Positions 33,336 through 42,001 of a stretch of 42,557 nt of DNA are shown here, in pieces. The stretch comes from an uncultured Bacteroidales bacterium. Lineage in GTDB: Bacteria > Bacteroidota > Bacteroidia > Bacteroidales > Paludibacteraceae. The translations under genes were made by a program, and so were the position numbers. How positions within the stretch are numbered: position 1 is the stretch's first letter; each line of letters begins with the position of its first letter. The notes below the pieces were generated by a model. The model saw only the letters and a program-made list of their open reading frames with translations. It did no database searches and was not told where the DNA came from. The stretch lies in the NCBI GenBank assembly GCA_937885465.1, contig CAKZZM010000102.1:1-42557 (forward strand), given 5' to 3'.

Positions 33336-33409
33336 ATATTTAGTGTTTAATGATTCGTTTGTTTCTCTTTCTACATAAGAAATAATCCGTTGTATCCGTT
33401 CGGGAAAAA

Positions 33410-34225
33410 CTACTCTCCAATCATCTTTTTAAGTTGTTTGTTAAGGTTGTCAGCCTCTTTGCGATGTTTGGAGTCGGGAAATTCCGTGATAAAACTATAA
33501 TATTCGTCTTGGGTATCTCTGATACGTTCGTCTCGCATCTCCGTTATACTATTCACCGCTTGTTCGTACTTTGATTTAAGGATAATCCAGTAGAACTCTT
33601 CCATGAATTTATTTGACGGATATTTCTTTATTGCGTTTCTTGATACCGTTTCCGCTGCGAGGTAGTTATTGCCGAGGTAGGTACCGAGGTTGTAGTATAA
33701 TTGCGCTGAATACAATTCTTTTTGCGCCAGTTTGTCAAGCATCTCGCTCATTTCTTCGTATGCTTGTGGGGCGTATTGACTATCGGGATAGTGCTCAACG
33801 AAGATGGTGTAATACTCAATGGCTTTTTTTGTTTGATCTTGGTCAAGGCGGGCATCGGGTGAGTCCATATAGTTAGCGTGGGCCACCATAAAAGATGCTT
33901 CCATTATGCTTTTACCTTTTGGGTAGTTGCGGGTGTATGCCGAATAATATTCTGCTGCGGAGGCGTAGTCTTTCTGCCCCATATAGCAGCGAGCAAGATA
34001 TATTAGCACATCCTCTGACCTCTCCGTACCCTTGTAATAGGCACTCACATCGTCAAAAAGCATTTGAGCCTTAGTGTATTGCCCTTGGTTGAAGTATTCA
34101 ATCGCTTTAGTGTATTTCAGTTCCGGATCGTTGGACTTTTGTAGCTTCTGAAACTCCCCGCAACCGGTAAAGCACAAAATAACTAATACGCAGGCTAACA
34201 ATATTTTTAGGCTCTTATTCGCCAT
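33410..34225 (-). CDS. bamD: Outer membrane assembly lipoprotein BamD
   Basis: 271 residues. Lipoprotein signal KILLACVLVILCFTGC (lipobox FTGC), then five TPR-like repeats, among them KYTKAIEYFNQGQYTKAQML, DVLIYLARCYMGQKDYASAA, AIEYYTIFVEHYPDSQYAPQ and the C-terminal DEYYSFITEFPDSKHRKEAD. BamD is an essential partner of BamA in inserting beta-barrel proteins into the outer membrane, such as those at 17379 and 35464. It is driven by the promoter at 34255-34286 and followed by omega. Confidence 0.93.
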   Translation of the reverse strand: MANKSLKILLACVLVILCFTGCGEFQKLQKSNDPELKYTKAIEYFNQGQYTKAQMLFDDVSAYYKGTERSEDVLIYLARCYMGQKDYASAAEYYSAYTRNYPKGKSIMEASFMVAHANYMDSPDARLDQDQTKKAIEYYTIFVEHYPDSQYAPQAYEEMSEMLDKLAQKELYSAQLYYNLGTYLGNNYLAAETVSRNAIKKYPSNKFMEEFYWIILKSKYEQAVNSITEMRDERIRDTQDEYYSFITEFPDSKHRKEADNLNKQLKKMIGE

Positions 34226-34254
34226 TATTATCCTTATGTGAACGATTTAGCCTA

Positions 34255-34286
34255 CAAAATTACAATAATTTTCTGATATGAACAAA
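34255..34286 (-). promoter_or_regulatory. Promoter of bamD
   Basis: Minus-strand TTTG (34283-34286), 20-bp spacer, TAATTTTG (34255-34262), giving a leader of about 25 nt. The -33 element overlaps the foot of the upstream terminator hairpin. Confidence 0.75.
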
Positions 34287-34314
34287 AAAAAATGCAAATC
34301 GTATGCATTTTTTT
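34284..34314 (-). terminator. Terminator of apbE
   Basis: The A-rich arm ending TGCA (34286-34296) pairs with TGCA plus T-run (34304-34314) around a 7-nt loop, with a run of T on the minus strand. It stands between the apbE stop (34350) and the bamD promoter. Confidence 0.7.
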
Positions 34315-34349
34315 ATTGTGTATCGTAGGATATCGGCCTTTTTGTCGGG

Positions 34350-35390
34350 TTACTGTTTGTTAATCGGAAAATTTGGTGTTGTGATAACTATCATTGTGTC
34401 TTTGTCGGCAACCGAACAAATGAGATAGGCGTTAGCATCAGGTATGTTGTCTATCATAGCGAGTGCGCTGTCCGAACCGAGTACCATACACGCAGTGGCA
34501 AGTGCATCAGCGAGCATGCAGGTGGGGGCGGTGATAGTAGCAGACAGGATGTCGCTCTCTGCCGGATATCCTGTGCGCGGGTCAATGGTGTGACTGCGAC
34601 GAATATCTCCGTCGTAATAAAATTGCCGATAGTTTCCCGATGTTGCCATACAAAGGTCAGTGGAGCTGATAACCTCTTGTAGGTCAGTGTTTGTGCCTGT
34701 CGGGTCGTCTTGTGGTTTTGTGATACCTATTCGCCACGGCTTACCGCTGTCGCTCACGCCTTTGCATACCACTTCTCCGCCTATATCGACTAACATATTC
34801 TTGCAGCCTTTGTTCGTAAGCAGTTGCGCCACCACATCGCACGCCTGACCTTTGGCTATTGCAGAGGCATCAATCATCGTGCGGGAATCATTTTTGCTGA
34901 GTTTGTGGTTATTAACGGAAATTGACTTATACCCTACCAAACCACGCAGGCTATCAATCAGTTCGGGTGTTACAGTCTCTTTATTACGAAAACCGAATCC
35001 CCAAGCATTGACGAGTGAAGCAACAGTAATATCGAAGGCACCATTAGAAAGAATTGAGACTTCTTGTGCTACAGCATACATCTGCTCAAAATAGAAATCG
35101 GTAGTGTCACTTTGGTTTGTGTTGATGAGCGAGATAGTGGATTGTGGGTTAAAAGTGGACATACTTCCGTCAAAATCTGCAAGTTTCTCTAATATCTCTT
35201 TCTCATAGTCTTTTGTGGATGAGTAGCGAATATTATAGTAAGTACCGAACACTTTTCCCGTGTGGTGATAGTATTCTTGTTTGTCGTTGCGGGGATTGTC
35301 GTCGTGTTCCCACATTAGAAAAAAGGCTGCCCCCGCAAGAAATATCAGAGGCAGACCCATTTTATATATTCTTTCTTTGTTAATAGTCAT
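34350..35390 (-). CDS. apbE: FAD:protein FMN transferase
   Basis: 346 residues from ATG 35390 (MTINKERIYKMGLPLIFLAG); an ATG at 35423 adds 11 polar residues before the hydrophobic segment and is less likely. The N-terminal helix anchors or exports the protein. Family motifs: TGKVFGTYYNI, STFNPQSTISLIN, GAFDITVASLVNAWGFGF, MIDASAIAKGQACD and the metal/FAD motif SHTIDPRTGYPAES. ApbE moves FMN from FAD to Thr/Ser of SGAT-type motifs on the periplasmic side, which are present in NqrC (T180) and NqrB (T229) of this window. Functional link is from family knowledge; the genes are not in one operon. Confidence 0.94.
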   Translation of the reverse strand: MTINKERIYKMGLPLIFLAGAAFFLMWEHDDNPRNDKQEYYHHTGKVFGTYYNIRYSSTKDYEKEILEKLADFDGSMSTFNPQSTISLINTNQSDTTDFYFEQMYAVAQEVSILSNGAFDITVASLVNAWGFGFRNKETVTPELIDSLRGLVGYKSISVNNHKLSKNDSRTMIDASAIAKGQACDVVAQLLTNKGCKNMLVDIGGEVVCKGVSDSGKPWRIGITKPQDDPTGTNTDLQEVISSTDLCMATSGNYRQFYYDGDIRRSHTIDPRTGYPAESDILSATITAPTCMLADALATACMVLGSDSALAMIDNIPDANAYLICSVADKDTMIVITTPNFPINKQ

Positions 35391-35463
35391 ATCCGGACAG
35401 ATTAAATTTGAATTAAATGGCATTTAATTGCTTTTTCAATATCGTTTAAATGCCATTTAAATG

Positions 35464-36300
35464 TTATTGAAACCATATACCTACACCGATAGCACCATTT
35501 AGGCGTTGGTCTCCACCTGTATTCTCTATTCCGTAGAAGAGGTTACTTTTATTGATGCCTGCTGTATTCAACATCCCTATCGCATATAGATCGAGTACGA
35601 AATGGTCGCCCGCCTCAAGTTCCCAGTTCAGTTTAAGAGAAATATTATTGACAGCGAAGTTTTTCTCATAATAACTATACATACTCTTCCAAGGAGTAAT
35701 ACCTATTGTCGGACTTAGGGTGAACCCGAGAGGAAGTTCAGCATCGTAGGTCAGTTCAAGGTATGAAGAGAAGGCATTCTTAACTTTACCATCGTCCGTA
35801 AGAATCCAGTCGTCTCCGCCTACATAGGTACTCCACATCACGGTGAGCGGCACCTCTTCAACTAAATCGCCTAAGGCAAATTTAGCAAATACCTCTGTTT
35901 GGTTGGACGCGCGATTTTCATCGATCTGCAATTCACCATCTTCGTTCAAAACAACATTCGGTTTGCGATAATCGAAAAATTTTGTTTTGTCAAAATAATA
36001 TAGGTGCGTAACGCCAACGGTGATACCTACGATAGAATAGGAGAGGGAAAGGTCAAGTTCCGGAGCGAACTCCTTGAATGTGTTATCGTAAGGCGATATG
36101 TTTGCCCATACTTCAAAGTTAAGACCGCCATACCCGATTGATGCATCAGGTTGCAGGGCTAAACCACCATATTTCATACCTCTCCAAAGATATGACGAAG
36201 TAACGTCAGCACCAACCGACCACTCGAAGCCGGGAAATTCGTATGCCCTCATTGATAATGCTGACATTAGGGCAATCAAAACAACAGTAATTTTTTTCAT
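35464..36300 (-). CDS. Putative outer-membrane porin-like beta-barrel
   Basis: 278 residues. Signal peptide KKITVVLIALMSALSMRA, then EFPGFEWSVGADVTSSYLWR followed by GMKYGGLALQPDASIGYGGLNFEV. This SSYLWRG..YGG.ALQP start and regular amphipathic strands are seen in TorF-like putative porins of Bacteroidota. The terminal residues GAIGVGIWFQ, ending aromatic-polar, fit an outer-membrane barrel signal. Substrate unknown. It has no close operon partner: apbE begins 74 bp further on and the gene before ends at a terminator (36370-36403). Confidence 0.78.
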   Translation of the reverse strand: MKKITVVLIALMSALSMRAYEFPGFEWSVGADVTSSYLWRGMKYGGLALQPDASIGYGGLNFEVWANISPYDNTFKEFAPELDLSLSYSIVGITVGVTHLYYFDKTKFFDYRKPNVVLNEDGELQIDENRASNQTEVFAKFALGDLVEEVPLTVMWSTYVGGDDWILTDDGKVKNAFSSYLELTYDAELPLGFTLSPTIGITPWKSMYSYYEKNFAVNNISLKLNWELEAGDHFVLDLYAIGMLNTAGINKSNLFYGIENTGGDQRLNGAIGVGIWFQ

Positions 36301-36369
36301 AGTGGAAATTAGAATGGAACGCAGTCGTCTCGCCTGTCGCCAATGTTTGAGTTACAAGTTATTATGCAC

Positions 36370-36403
36370 AAAAAGACCGCTCTGCGTTAAGAGCGATCTT
36401 TTT
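36370..36403 (-). terminator. Terminator after the small DNA-binding-like gene
   Basis: A 14-bp arm (AAAAAGACCGCTCT 36370-36383) pairs, with one mismatch, with 36390-36403 around a 6-nt loop. On the minus strand the stem ends in five T. It would end the yicC-gmk-nadD-small-gene transcript; the next gene (porin) starts at 36300. Confidence 0.85.
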
Positions 36404-36460
36404 GAATGATTATTTGATATTATTGACGAATGTAATAATTATACATTTCTGATATTGATA

Positions 36461-36682
36461 TTAGGCGTTTTCCCAAGCGACACGCAATGCAACTTCCAAA
36501 ATGCGGGTATCATCTAAGGTAACTATACCTCCATCGGGACCGGGCTCAATGTGACTGCCACCGCTAAAATATGAGCGTACTTCATCAGCGGTAATTCCTA
36601 ATTCTTCTGCGATTTTTGCACTGGCACCGTCAGGCAGACTATCCTTTACTCCGCGAAGGCGATTGAAAGTTGTTGTAATCAT
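36461..36682 (-). CDS. Small conserved HTH-like protein
   Basis: 73 residues. The stretch SAKIAEELGITADEVRSYFS looks like a helix-turn-helix (IAEELGIT..EVR), followed by the conserved Bacteroidales end HIEPGPDGGIVTLDDTRILE and VALRVA. Proteins of this type are usually annotated DNA-binding, with no known regulon. Glycine-rich SGGSH precedes the conserved part. It follows nadD by 50 bp on the same strand and ends at a strong terminator. Confidence 0.75.
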   Translation of the reverse strand: MITTTFNRLRGVKDSLPDGASAKIAEELGITADEVRSYFSGGSHIEPGPDGGIVTLDDTRILEVALRVAWENA

Positions 36683-36732
36683 AGTTATATGTTTTTATTA
36701 GTTTCTGTTTTGTGAAAGCAACGCATTGCTAT

Positions 36733-37374
36733 TCAGTTATCGGTTGCAAAAGTACTATTTTTTTCTGAACTATGCAAATAAAATCGCAAAAAAATGCTAT
36801 CGGGGTTATGAAGCCACTTGTCAAGATTGTGATTACCTTGAGCAATAGCATTCCTTATTTCCGTAGAACTGATAGGGAAAAGCGGGGCACCTTCTATAAC
36901 GCGCATCTGAGGATATAGAACTTTTAATTTTTCGATATCATCCCCCTCTCGAGGATAAACAAGAATTGAGTAATTGTCAAGAATGGTTTGATAATCTCGC
37001 CAGCGATTAAATCTCGCCATATTATCCGAGCCGATAACGAGAGTAAACGAGTGTTGAGGATATTGCCGTTGAAATTCCCGCAAACTGTTTATTGTGTAGT
37101 TTGGTTTAGGCAGCGAAAATTCTAAATCACTTACTCTGATATTTTTCATATCTTTTGTGGCATCTTCTGCAATTTTCAGTCGCAACATCTCGCTTGCCAA
37201 TTCGTCCGCTTTTTTAAGCGGGTTATTCGGCGATACCACAAGCCACACTTCGTCGATAGTCTCCATCGGATTGGTACACTCGTGTGCATTGTAGTGCTGC
37301 AGAATATACTGCGCCAATGCAGTATGACCCTTGTGTATAGGGTTAAACGACCCAAAGTAAAGAGCGATATTCAT
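36733..37374 (-). CDS. nadD: Nicotinate-nucleotide adenylyltransferase
   Basis: 213 residues. Nucleotidyl-transferase motif GSFNPIHKGHTAL (8-20), substrate region VSPNNPLKK, LVIGSDNMARFNRWRDY, and the ISSTEIRNAI signature near residue 175. It makes nicotinate adenine dinucleotide from NaMN and ATP in NAD synthesis. The end HNPDSIFLRFYL fits the family; the last dozen residues are variable. The start lies 1 bp from the gmk stop. Confidence 0.95.
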   Translation of the reverse strand: MNIALYFGSFNPIHKGHTALAQYILQHYNAHECTNPMETIDEVWLVVSPNNPLKKADELASEMLRLKIAEDATKDMKNIRVSDLEFSLPKPNYTINSLREFQRQYPQHSFTLVIGSDNMARFNRWRDYQTILDNYSILVYPREGDDIEKLKVLYPQMRVIEGAPLFPISSTEIRNAIAQGNHNLDKWLHNPDSIFLRFYLHSSEKNSTFATDN

Positions 37375-37375
37375 G

Positions 37376-37945
37376 TCAGGAGTTAGAAGTTAAAACGTTG
37401 TTTTCTATTATATTTTCTAACTCGTTTTTGGCTTTATTGAGGTTGTCGTTGATAATGCGAATGTCGAAATACGGCGCATATTCCATCTCTTTCGCAGCTT
37501 TCGCCACCCGCCTTTGTATCATCTCTTCAGAGGTATCGCCGCGTCCGTGAAGTCTTTCATTTAGCACCTCAATGCAGGGTGGACAAATGAAGATAGAAAG
37601 TGCTTTGTTCCCGAAAAGTCGCTTTAGATTCAGTCCGCCTTTTACATCGATATCGAAGATGACGGTGTGCCCGTTAGATTGTATGCGGTCAATCTCTGAA
37701 CGCAAGGTGCCGTAGTACAAACCTTCATATACTTGCTCGTATTCTACAAAAAGTCCTTCCTCTATTTTATTTTCGAACTCTTGCTGAGTAATGAAGTAGT
37801 ATTCTCTGCCATTCTGTTCTTCACCTCGCGGAGCACGAGTGGTACAAGAAATGGAGAGTTCGAAAGTGTCAGGATAGCGGTTGAGGAGGTGCTTTACCAT
37901 CGTTGATTTACCGCTTCCGCTCGGAGCGCAAAAAATTATTATCAT
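37376..37945 (-). CDS. gmk: Guanylate kinase
   Basis: 189 residues. P-loop APSGSGKST (7-15), GMP-binding SISCTTRAPRGEEQNGREYY and YEGLYYGT, then FDIDVKGGLNLKRLFG and the LID region HGRGDTSEEMIQRRV. It phosphorylates GMP to GDP. The start overlaps the yicC stop by 4 bp, so the two are coupled. Confidence 0.96.
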   Translation of the reverse strand: MIIIFCAPSGSGKSTMVKHLLNRYPDTFELSISCTTRAPRGEEQNGREYYFITQQEFENKIEEGLFVEYEQVYEGLYYGTLRSEIDRIQSNGHTVIFDIDVKGGLNLKRLFGNKALSIFICPPCIEVLNERLHGRGDTSEEMIQRRVAKAAKEMEYAPYFDIRIINDNLNKAKNELENIIENNVLTSNS

Positions 37946-38829
37946 AGGACATTAAGTACTTGTTCTTTAATTTGTTCGAGCAGATCTTTCATCTTTACAA
38001 CGATAATCTGCATCTCAGATTGGTTTGATTTAGATCCGAGAGTATTTATCTCTCTTCCCATCTCTTGTGCCACAAACCCGAGTTTTTTGCCTACGCCTCG
38101 TTCCTCTTGCATTGTGGTAAAGAAGTAATTTATATGATTGCGCAGGCGTACTTTTTCTTCTGTAATATCAAGTTTTTCTAAGTAGTATATCATTTCCTGC
38201 TCAAGTCGGTTGCGGTCGATTTGCTGTTTTGTTGCTTGTTGAAGTTGGTTAAGGTTCTCCTCTAAGCGGTTTTTAATATTAGTGATGCGATCGTCTTCAA
38301 GGGGTTCTACTTGTTTGAGAAGGTCGCTTATGCCGTTCAGTTTTTCAGTAAACATCCGCTGCAGAGCAAGTCCTTCTTGCCGACGGAAAGCCTTGATGTT
38401 ATTAATCGCTTGTAACAAGCAAGTTTGCAGTGTGTTCCATTCGTCATCTGTAAGAGTTGTTTGTTCTTGTGTTTTGAAAACATCAGGAAGACGTATTGCA
38501 ATTTCTAACAGGTTATCTGTTGCTTGATTATGCGACTCAGCATATTGTCTTAATTCGGAAATGTAATAATCGAGAGCAGCAGTATTAATAGGTGTTATAT
38601 TACTCTGTGAATTACTATTTTGGCTGCAATATATAATGCAATCAACCTTTCCCCTTTCCAACTCATGAGTTATTATCGAGCGTATATCCAACTCGTGGTT
38701 GCGAAACTCGTTAGGCAACCGAAGCATTATATCCATTGCTTTAGAATTGAGGGACTTAATCTCTATTGTGTAATGTGTCCCCCGCACAAGGCATTCAGCC
38801 TTGCCATAGCCGGTCATTGATAGTAGCAT
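37942..38829 (-). CDS. yicC: YicC-family endoribonuclease
   Basis: 295 residues. N-terminal LLSMTGYGKAE...YTIEIKSLNSKAMDIMLRLP (YicC_N) and C-terminal EEKVRLRNHINYFFTTMQEE plus GVGKKLGFVAQEMGREINTL (DUF1787-type end). E. coli YicC has been described as a RNase acting on the small RNA RyhB and related RNAs. The yicC-gmk order is conserved in many bacteria. No strong promoter was found in the 250 bp upstream. Confidence 0.92.
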   Translation of the reverse strand: MLLSMTGYGKAECLVRGTHYTIEIKSLNSKAMDIMLRLPNEFRNHELDIRSIITHELERGKVDCIIYCSQNSNSQSNITPINTAALDYYISELRQYAESHNQATDNLLEIAIRLPDVFKTQEQTTLTDDEWNTLQTCLLQAINNIKAFRRQEGLALQRMFTEKLNGISDLLKQVEPLEDDRITNIKNRLEENLNQLQQATKQQIDRNRLEQEMIYYLEKLDITEEKVRLRNHINYFFTTMQEERGVGKKLGFVAQEMGREINTLGSKSNQSEMQIIVVKMKDLLEQIKEQVLNVL

Positions 38830-39080
38830 AAATGGTAGTATTGATTTTTAATTTTTACTTTCCGATGCAAAATTTCTTTGAAATAGACTATTTGTCTGAT
38901 AAATAATGTTTTCAGTTGTGTTGGTTGTTTTGTTAGTCACAGAATAACATCAAAACTGAGCAAATTTGTGTCAAATAGAGTAAAATTGCGCTGCCTTTCA
39001 GAAACTCTTGTAACATTCCAAAAACAGCGCAAAATTACTAATAAATTAGGACTTGAACAAATAAAATCAAATAAATGATT
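38830..39080. other. Junction between core genome and integrated element
   Basis: AT-rich, no gene seen. It contains an inverted repeat TTGCGCTG / CAGCGCAA (about 38985-39035). Gene content changes here from core genes to phage-like ones, so an attachment site may lie in this segment. The other end of the element is outside the window, so no attL/attR pair can be named. Confidence 0.4.
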
Positions 39081-39485
39081 TCATTTGTCGGCTGCCGTTG
39101 GTGTTTTCTGTTTATATGCAGGCTTTTTCAACACCTGCCGCGTAAGGTGTTCCAATAGGTAGGCAAATGGCTCGTCTTGCTCATCGTGCTTAACACCAAG
39201 TTGTGTGAGAATATGATTAGCCGCGTGATAAAGTTCGTGTGCAAGTTCCGGCATTCCCGATGAGGTGGGTAGCCAAACGAAGTTCTCGCGCTCATACCAT
39301 ATAAACGCCCCACCGCTATGACCGATGACTTCATCGAACTGTTCCAATAAAGAACGGACTATTTCTTCATCGTCTTTTTCTATGTATTCATCGTCTAACC
39401 ATTTATGCACCTCTTTGAGCGTTCCTCCACGGAACACAACAAGTCGGCATTTGTAGATGTCGATGTCTATAATTTGCACTCTCAT
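39081..39485 (-). CDS. Phage-associated HExxH (zincin-like) protein
   Basis: 134 residues. The segment MPELAHELYHAANHILTQLG contains HELYH (83-87), and DEPFAYLLEHL downstream supplies a possible third ligand, E105. This is the layout of small zinc metallopeptidases of the ImmA/SprT-like kind often found in Bacteroides prophages. The N-terminal part (RVQIIDIDIYKCRLVVFRGG) is beta-rich. The start overlaps the previous gene's stop by 4 bp. It could clear a repressor or be part of DNA metabolism; neither is shown. Confidence 0.7.
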   Translation of the reverse strand: MRVQIIDIDIYKCRLVVFRGGTLKEVHKWLDDEYIEKDDEEIVRSLLEQFDEVIGHSGGAFIWYERENFVWLPTSSGMPELAHELYHAANHILTQLGVKHDEQDEPFAYLLEHLTRQVLKKPAYKQKTPTAADK

Positions 39486-40174
39486 AGTTTGATTTTTGCA
39501 TATAGTTTAATTACCCAAGCGGCTATCTTGCCATAGTTCTTCCATACGAGCAGAGCGACTGCAATGATGAGGGCAACAAGCAGAGTCCAAAAGCCCCGTG
39601 TGCAGTTCTTGTAGTAGTTAGGCACATACTTGACAGGTATCTGCACCTGCTCCTTGTTCTCCTCGTAGTACGCTATGCGCTCACGCAGCCCTCGTATGAC
39701 AACCTCGAAACTATCTTCCTTGCAGTCTATCGCCACTAACAGCGGTGTGTTCTGCTTTCTTGTAGATAAGGTGTTTTTCGATATTGTCATATCGCTGTTT
39801 TTCGTTGCGTTTAGTGCGTCAGCAAGTTCGGCTTGTACATCGCCCAACTGCAACTCCAATCGCAAGCGTCTGCCCTGCTCTGTGCGCAATTCGGACAAAT
39901 AGACGTTACCGAGACTATCACAGCGAAACAGCAGCGCAGCGGTCGCACTATCACCTGTCACCGTATGCGCGCTGTCGTAACGCTCCGAGATAAGCGTTTG
40001 CTGTGTAGTAGTAGAGGTAACGAACTGCTTTGGCTTGCACCCTGCCACCGTCAGGAATACAGCCAACACCGCCACACATACTATGGCACGCAACAGCCAC
40101 ACAGCAGCGAGTCCGACTTGCTCCGTGTGCGACTGATACCATTGCTCCAAGCGGTCATAAAAGCGGTCTATCAT
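39482..40174 (-). CDS. Phage-type membrane protein with two membrane anchors
   Basis: 230 residues. A first hydrophobic segment (LRAIVCVAVLAVFLTVAG) ends in C46, which could be a lipobox-like site. A polar, coiled-coil-prone centre (YLSELRTEQGRRLRLELQLG, DVQAELADAL) follows. The conserved KYVPNYYKNCTRGFWTLLVA then begins a second membrane helix (about 192-213), with a basic tail. The YKNC-x-GFW motif next to a C-terminal helix recurs in Bacteroides prophage proteins near lysis genes. A spanin-like role is a guess. Confidence 0.6.
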   Translation of the reverse strand: MIDRFYDRLEQWYQSHTEQVGLAAVWLLRAIVCVAVLAVFLTVAGCKPKQFVTSTTTQQTLISERYDSAHTVTGDSATAALLFRCDSLGNVYLSELRTEQGRRLRLELQLGDVQAELADALNATKNSDMTISKNTLSTRKQNTPLLVAIDCKEDSFEVVIRGLRERIAYYEENKEQVQIPVKYVPNYYKNCTRGFWTLLVALIIAVALLVWKNYGKIAAWVIKLYAKIKL

Positions 40175-40192
40175 AGTCGTTCCTCCCGATGG

Positions 40193-40660
40193 TTATTCGT
40201 TATTCTCTGCTGTCGTTTCCGTCTCGTTTTCGACCGCCTGCCGAGCAGAGCAGTAGGCTGCATAGGCTGCCTCACGTTGCTCTGCCGTCAGAGTAAAAGA
40301 GCCGTTCGTTATATAGCCCTGCAAGATGACTGATTGATACGCCAACTTGGCAGGTAGTTTGGCTGCAAGCGGAAGCAGCGTGTCAAGTTGAGATACAGAC
40401 AGCCCTATCTCCTTTGCCACTTGCGGCACAAGGAAATTACCAAGCAGTAGAGCATTGTCGCTCTCCACTACTTTCGCAACCATAGACGAAGCAGGCTCAC
40501 GCAACATACGGTAGGTGATATTACCGTGTATGCTCAACTTGCTCTCCGGCAGCAAGGCTGCGTTGGTGTGTACTAACTTGATGAAGTTACGGTTGTCAGT
40601 ATTGAAACCGTCTATGCCGCTGAAAAAAGCGCGGCTGCCAACTAAAATTCTGTTGTTCAT
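40193..40660 (-). CDS. Hypothetical protein of the integrated element
   Basis: 155 residues, soluble. Visible segments: LVGSRAFFSGIDGFNTDNRN, SKLSIHGNITYRMLREPASS and a helical C-terminal half with an acidic end (ETETTAENNE). The central VVESDNALLLGNFLVPQVAK may be amphipathic. No known family is recognised. Its ATG overlaps the integrase stop by 4 bp, and the next gene follows after 18 bp, so it is in the integrase transcript. Confidence 0.6.
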   Translation of the reverse strand: MNNRILVGSRAFFSGIDGFNTDNRNFIKLVHTNAALLPESKLSIHGNITYRMLREPASSMVAKVVESDNALLLGNFLVPQVAKEIGLSVSQLDTLLPLAAKLPAKLAYQSVILQGYITNGSFTLTAEQREAAYAAYCSARQAVENETETTAENNE

Positions 40661-41793
40661 AATCGTTTTCTTTTTTTAATGTCATTGGTTATTGCTTGTC
40701 TATCTACCTCGTTGTAGATTTGTGTGGTCTGCAACTTCTGATGTCCGAGCAGTTTCTGAATAGTGGTCAGTTGTACTCCTGCCTGTCCGAGTAAGGTCGC
40801 AAAGGTGTGCCGTGAGGAATGGAACGTGATTTTGGCATCCGCATCTATTCTGTCAAGCACCCCTCGCAACACCTTATTGACAGCCGAGTTACTGCCAAGC
40901 GATTTCGTCAGTCTGTCTATGTTGCCGTATTTCTCTGCAAGCACAAGCATTTTGCCGTCGAATAACTCCATTATCGGTATCTCAACCACAAAGCCTGTCT
41001 TGACCATTTTCTTGACGAGCCAGCCGCCTTGTATATGTTCGGGTCGCAGGCTGATGATGTCAGAAAAGCGCAAGCCGGTATAACAGCCAATCAAGAAAGC
41101 ATCGCGCACTCTATCTTCCACACCTTTCAAAGAGAGCCTTTCTAAACTGCGTACCTGCTCTCTTGTCAAGTAGCCTTTCTTGCTGACCATTTGCTGTATG
41201 CGGAAGCGGTCGAACGGATTGCCTGTTATGATGTCCCTCTTGCGTGCTTCGTTGAGCAAGGCACGGAGTAAACGCAAACGGCTGATACGAGTGTTATGCG
41301 CTATGCCCGACTCACGTAACCACCTATCGTATGCCACAAGGAACTGATAGTCGATGTCGGTGATGAGCGTACCTTTCCGAAATCGCTCTATGTTATTCAG
41401 CAAGGTCTGATAGTTGAGTTTCGTGAGGTTCTTACGCTCGCTCTGCTCCACTACCTGCATACCGAAATCGGCTAACTTGGCGGCAGGAGAGATGTGCGAG
41501 CGCACGGCTTCTTTCAACATAGGCAGATGAACTTCTACACCTTTCTTGATATATTCAAGTTCTACATTTTCCACATCTCTAATCATAGCAAAGAGAGCGT
41601 AATTCAGTCCGTTGGCATTGTCTAAATCAACCACTACGCCGTCCTTGAAATACTGCGGCTGCACATAGGTGTGGGTGGAGAAATAGATACGCCTGCGTTG
41701 CTGCGTACACTCTATTTCAATCAAGCCCTCGCCCCTTTTGTTGAGACGGTTGGCTCTGTTGAATACTAACTTGTAACGAATTTTTGTGAGCAT
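40657..41793 (-). CDS. Tyrosine recombinase / phage integrase
   Basis: 378 residues. N-terminal arm-binding domain (RYKLVFNRANRLNKRGEGLI), SAM-like core-binding domain (about 105-200) and the catalytic domain with R242 (CYTGLRFSD), K265, H325 and R328 (FHSSRHTFA), H351 (LLGHQKL) and nucleophile Y360 (TQIYNEV). All catalytic residues are present. It is the Bacteroides-type integrase that inserts phages and conjugative elements at short att sites. It stands upstream of the three small genes and downstream of the repeat protein. Confidence 0.95.
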   Translation of the reverse strand: MLTKIRYKLVFNRANRLNKRGEGLIEIECTQQRRRIYFSTHTYVQPQYFKDGVVVDLDNANGLNYALFAMIRDVENVELEYIKKGVEVHLPMLKEAVRSHISPAAKLADFGMQVVEQSERKNLTKLNYQTLLNNIERFRKGTLITDIDYQFLVAYDRWLRESGIAHNTRISRLRLLRALLNEARKRDIITGNPFDRFRIQQMVSKKGYLTREQVRSLERLSLKGVEDRVRDAFLIGCYTGLRFSDIISLRPEHIQGGWLVKKMVKTGFVVEIPIMELFDGKMLVLAEKYGNIDRLTKSLGSNSAVNKVLRGVLDRIDADAKITFHSSRHTFATLLGQAGVQLTTIQKLLGHQKLQTTQIYNEVDRQAITNDIKKRKRL

Positions 41794-41949
41794 AATCTTT
41801 TGTGTTTAATTGGTTTATACTTAAATCACTCCCGTAATTCAACGAAGAATAATTCGGGAACAACTAATACATTGCCCAATAAATATGCCATTTATTCTGT
41901 TGTTAGTCATTGCTTTGCGCTTGTTGTTGAGTGAAAACTACTTGCAAAA

Positions 41950-41990
41950 GTTTGCCTATCGTTGCAGTATTTATGCAACAATAGACAAAC
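41950..41990 (-). terminator. Hairpin after the repeat-protein gene
   Basis: A 17-nt arm at 41950-41966 pairs with 41974-41990 (three mismatches) around a 7-nt loop. TTTT follows on the minus strand. It lies 12 bp past the stop at 42002. The remainder of 41794-42001 shows no gene. Confidence 0.6.
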
Positions 41991-42001
41991 ATTGCGCTCA
42001 A

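Noticed and set aside
39833..40333. 166-codon plus-strand frame opposite the phage membrane protein
   Set aside because: Cys/Arg/His-rich translation without motifs, antisense to two coupled genes with normal features. Regarded as a shadow frame.
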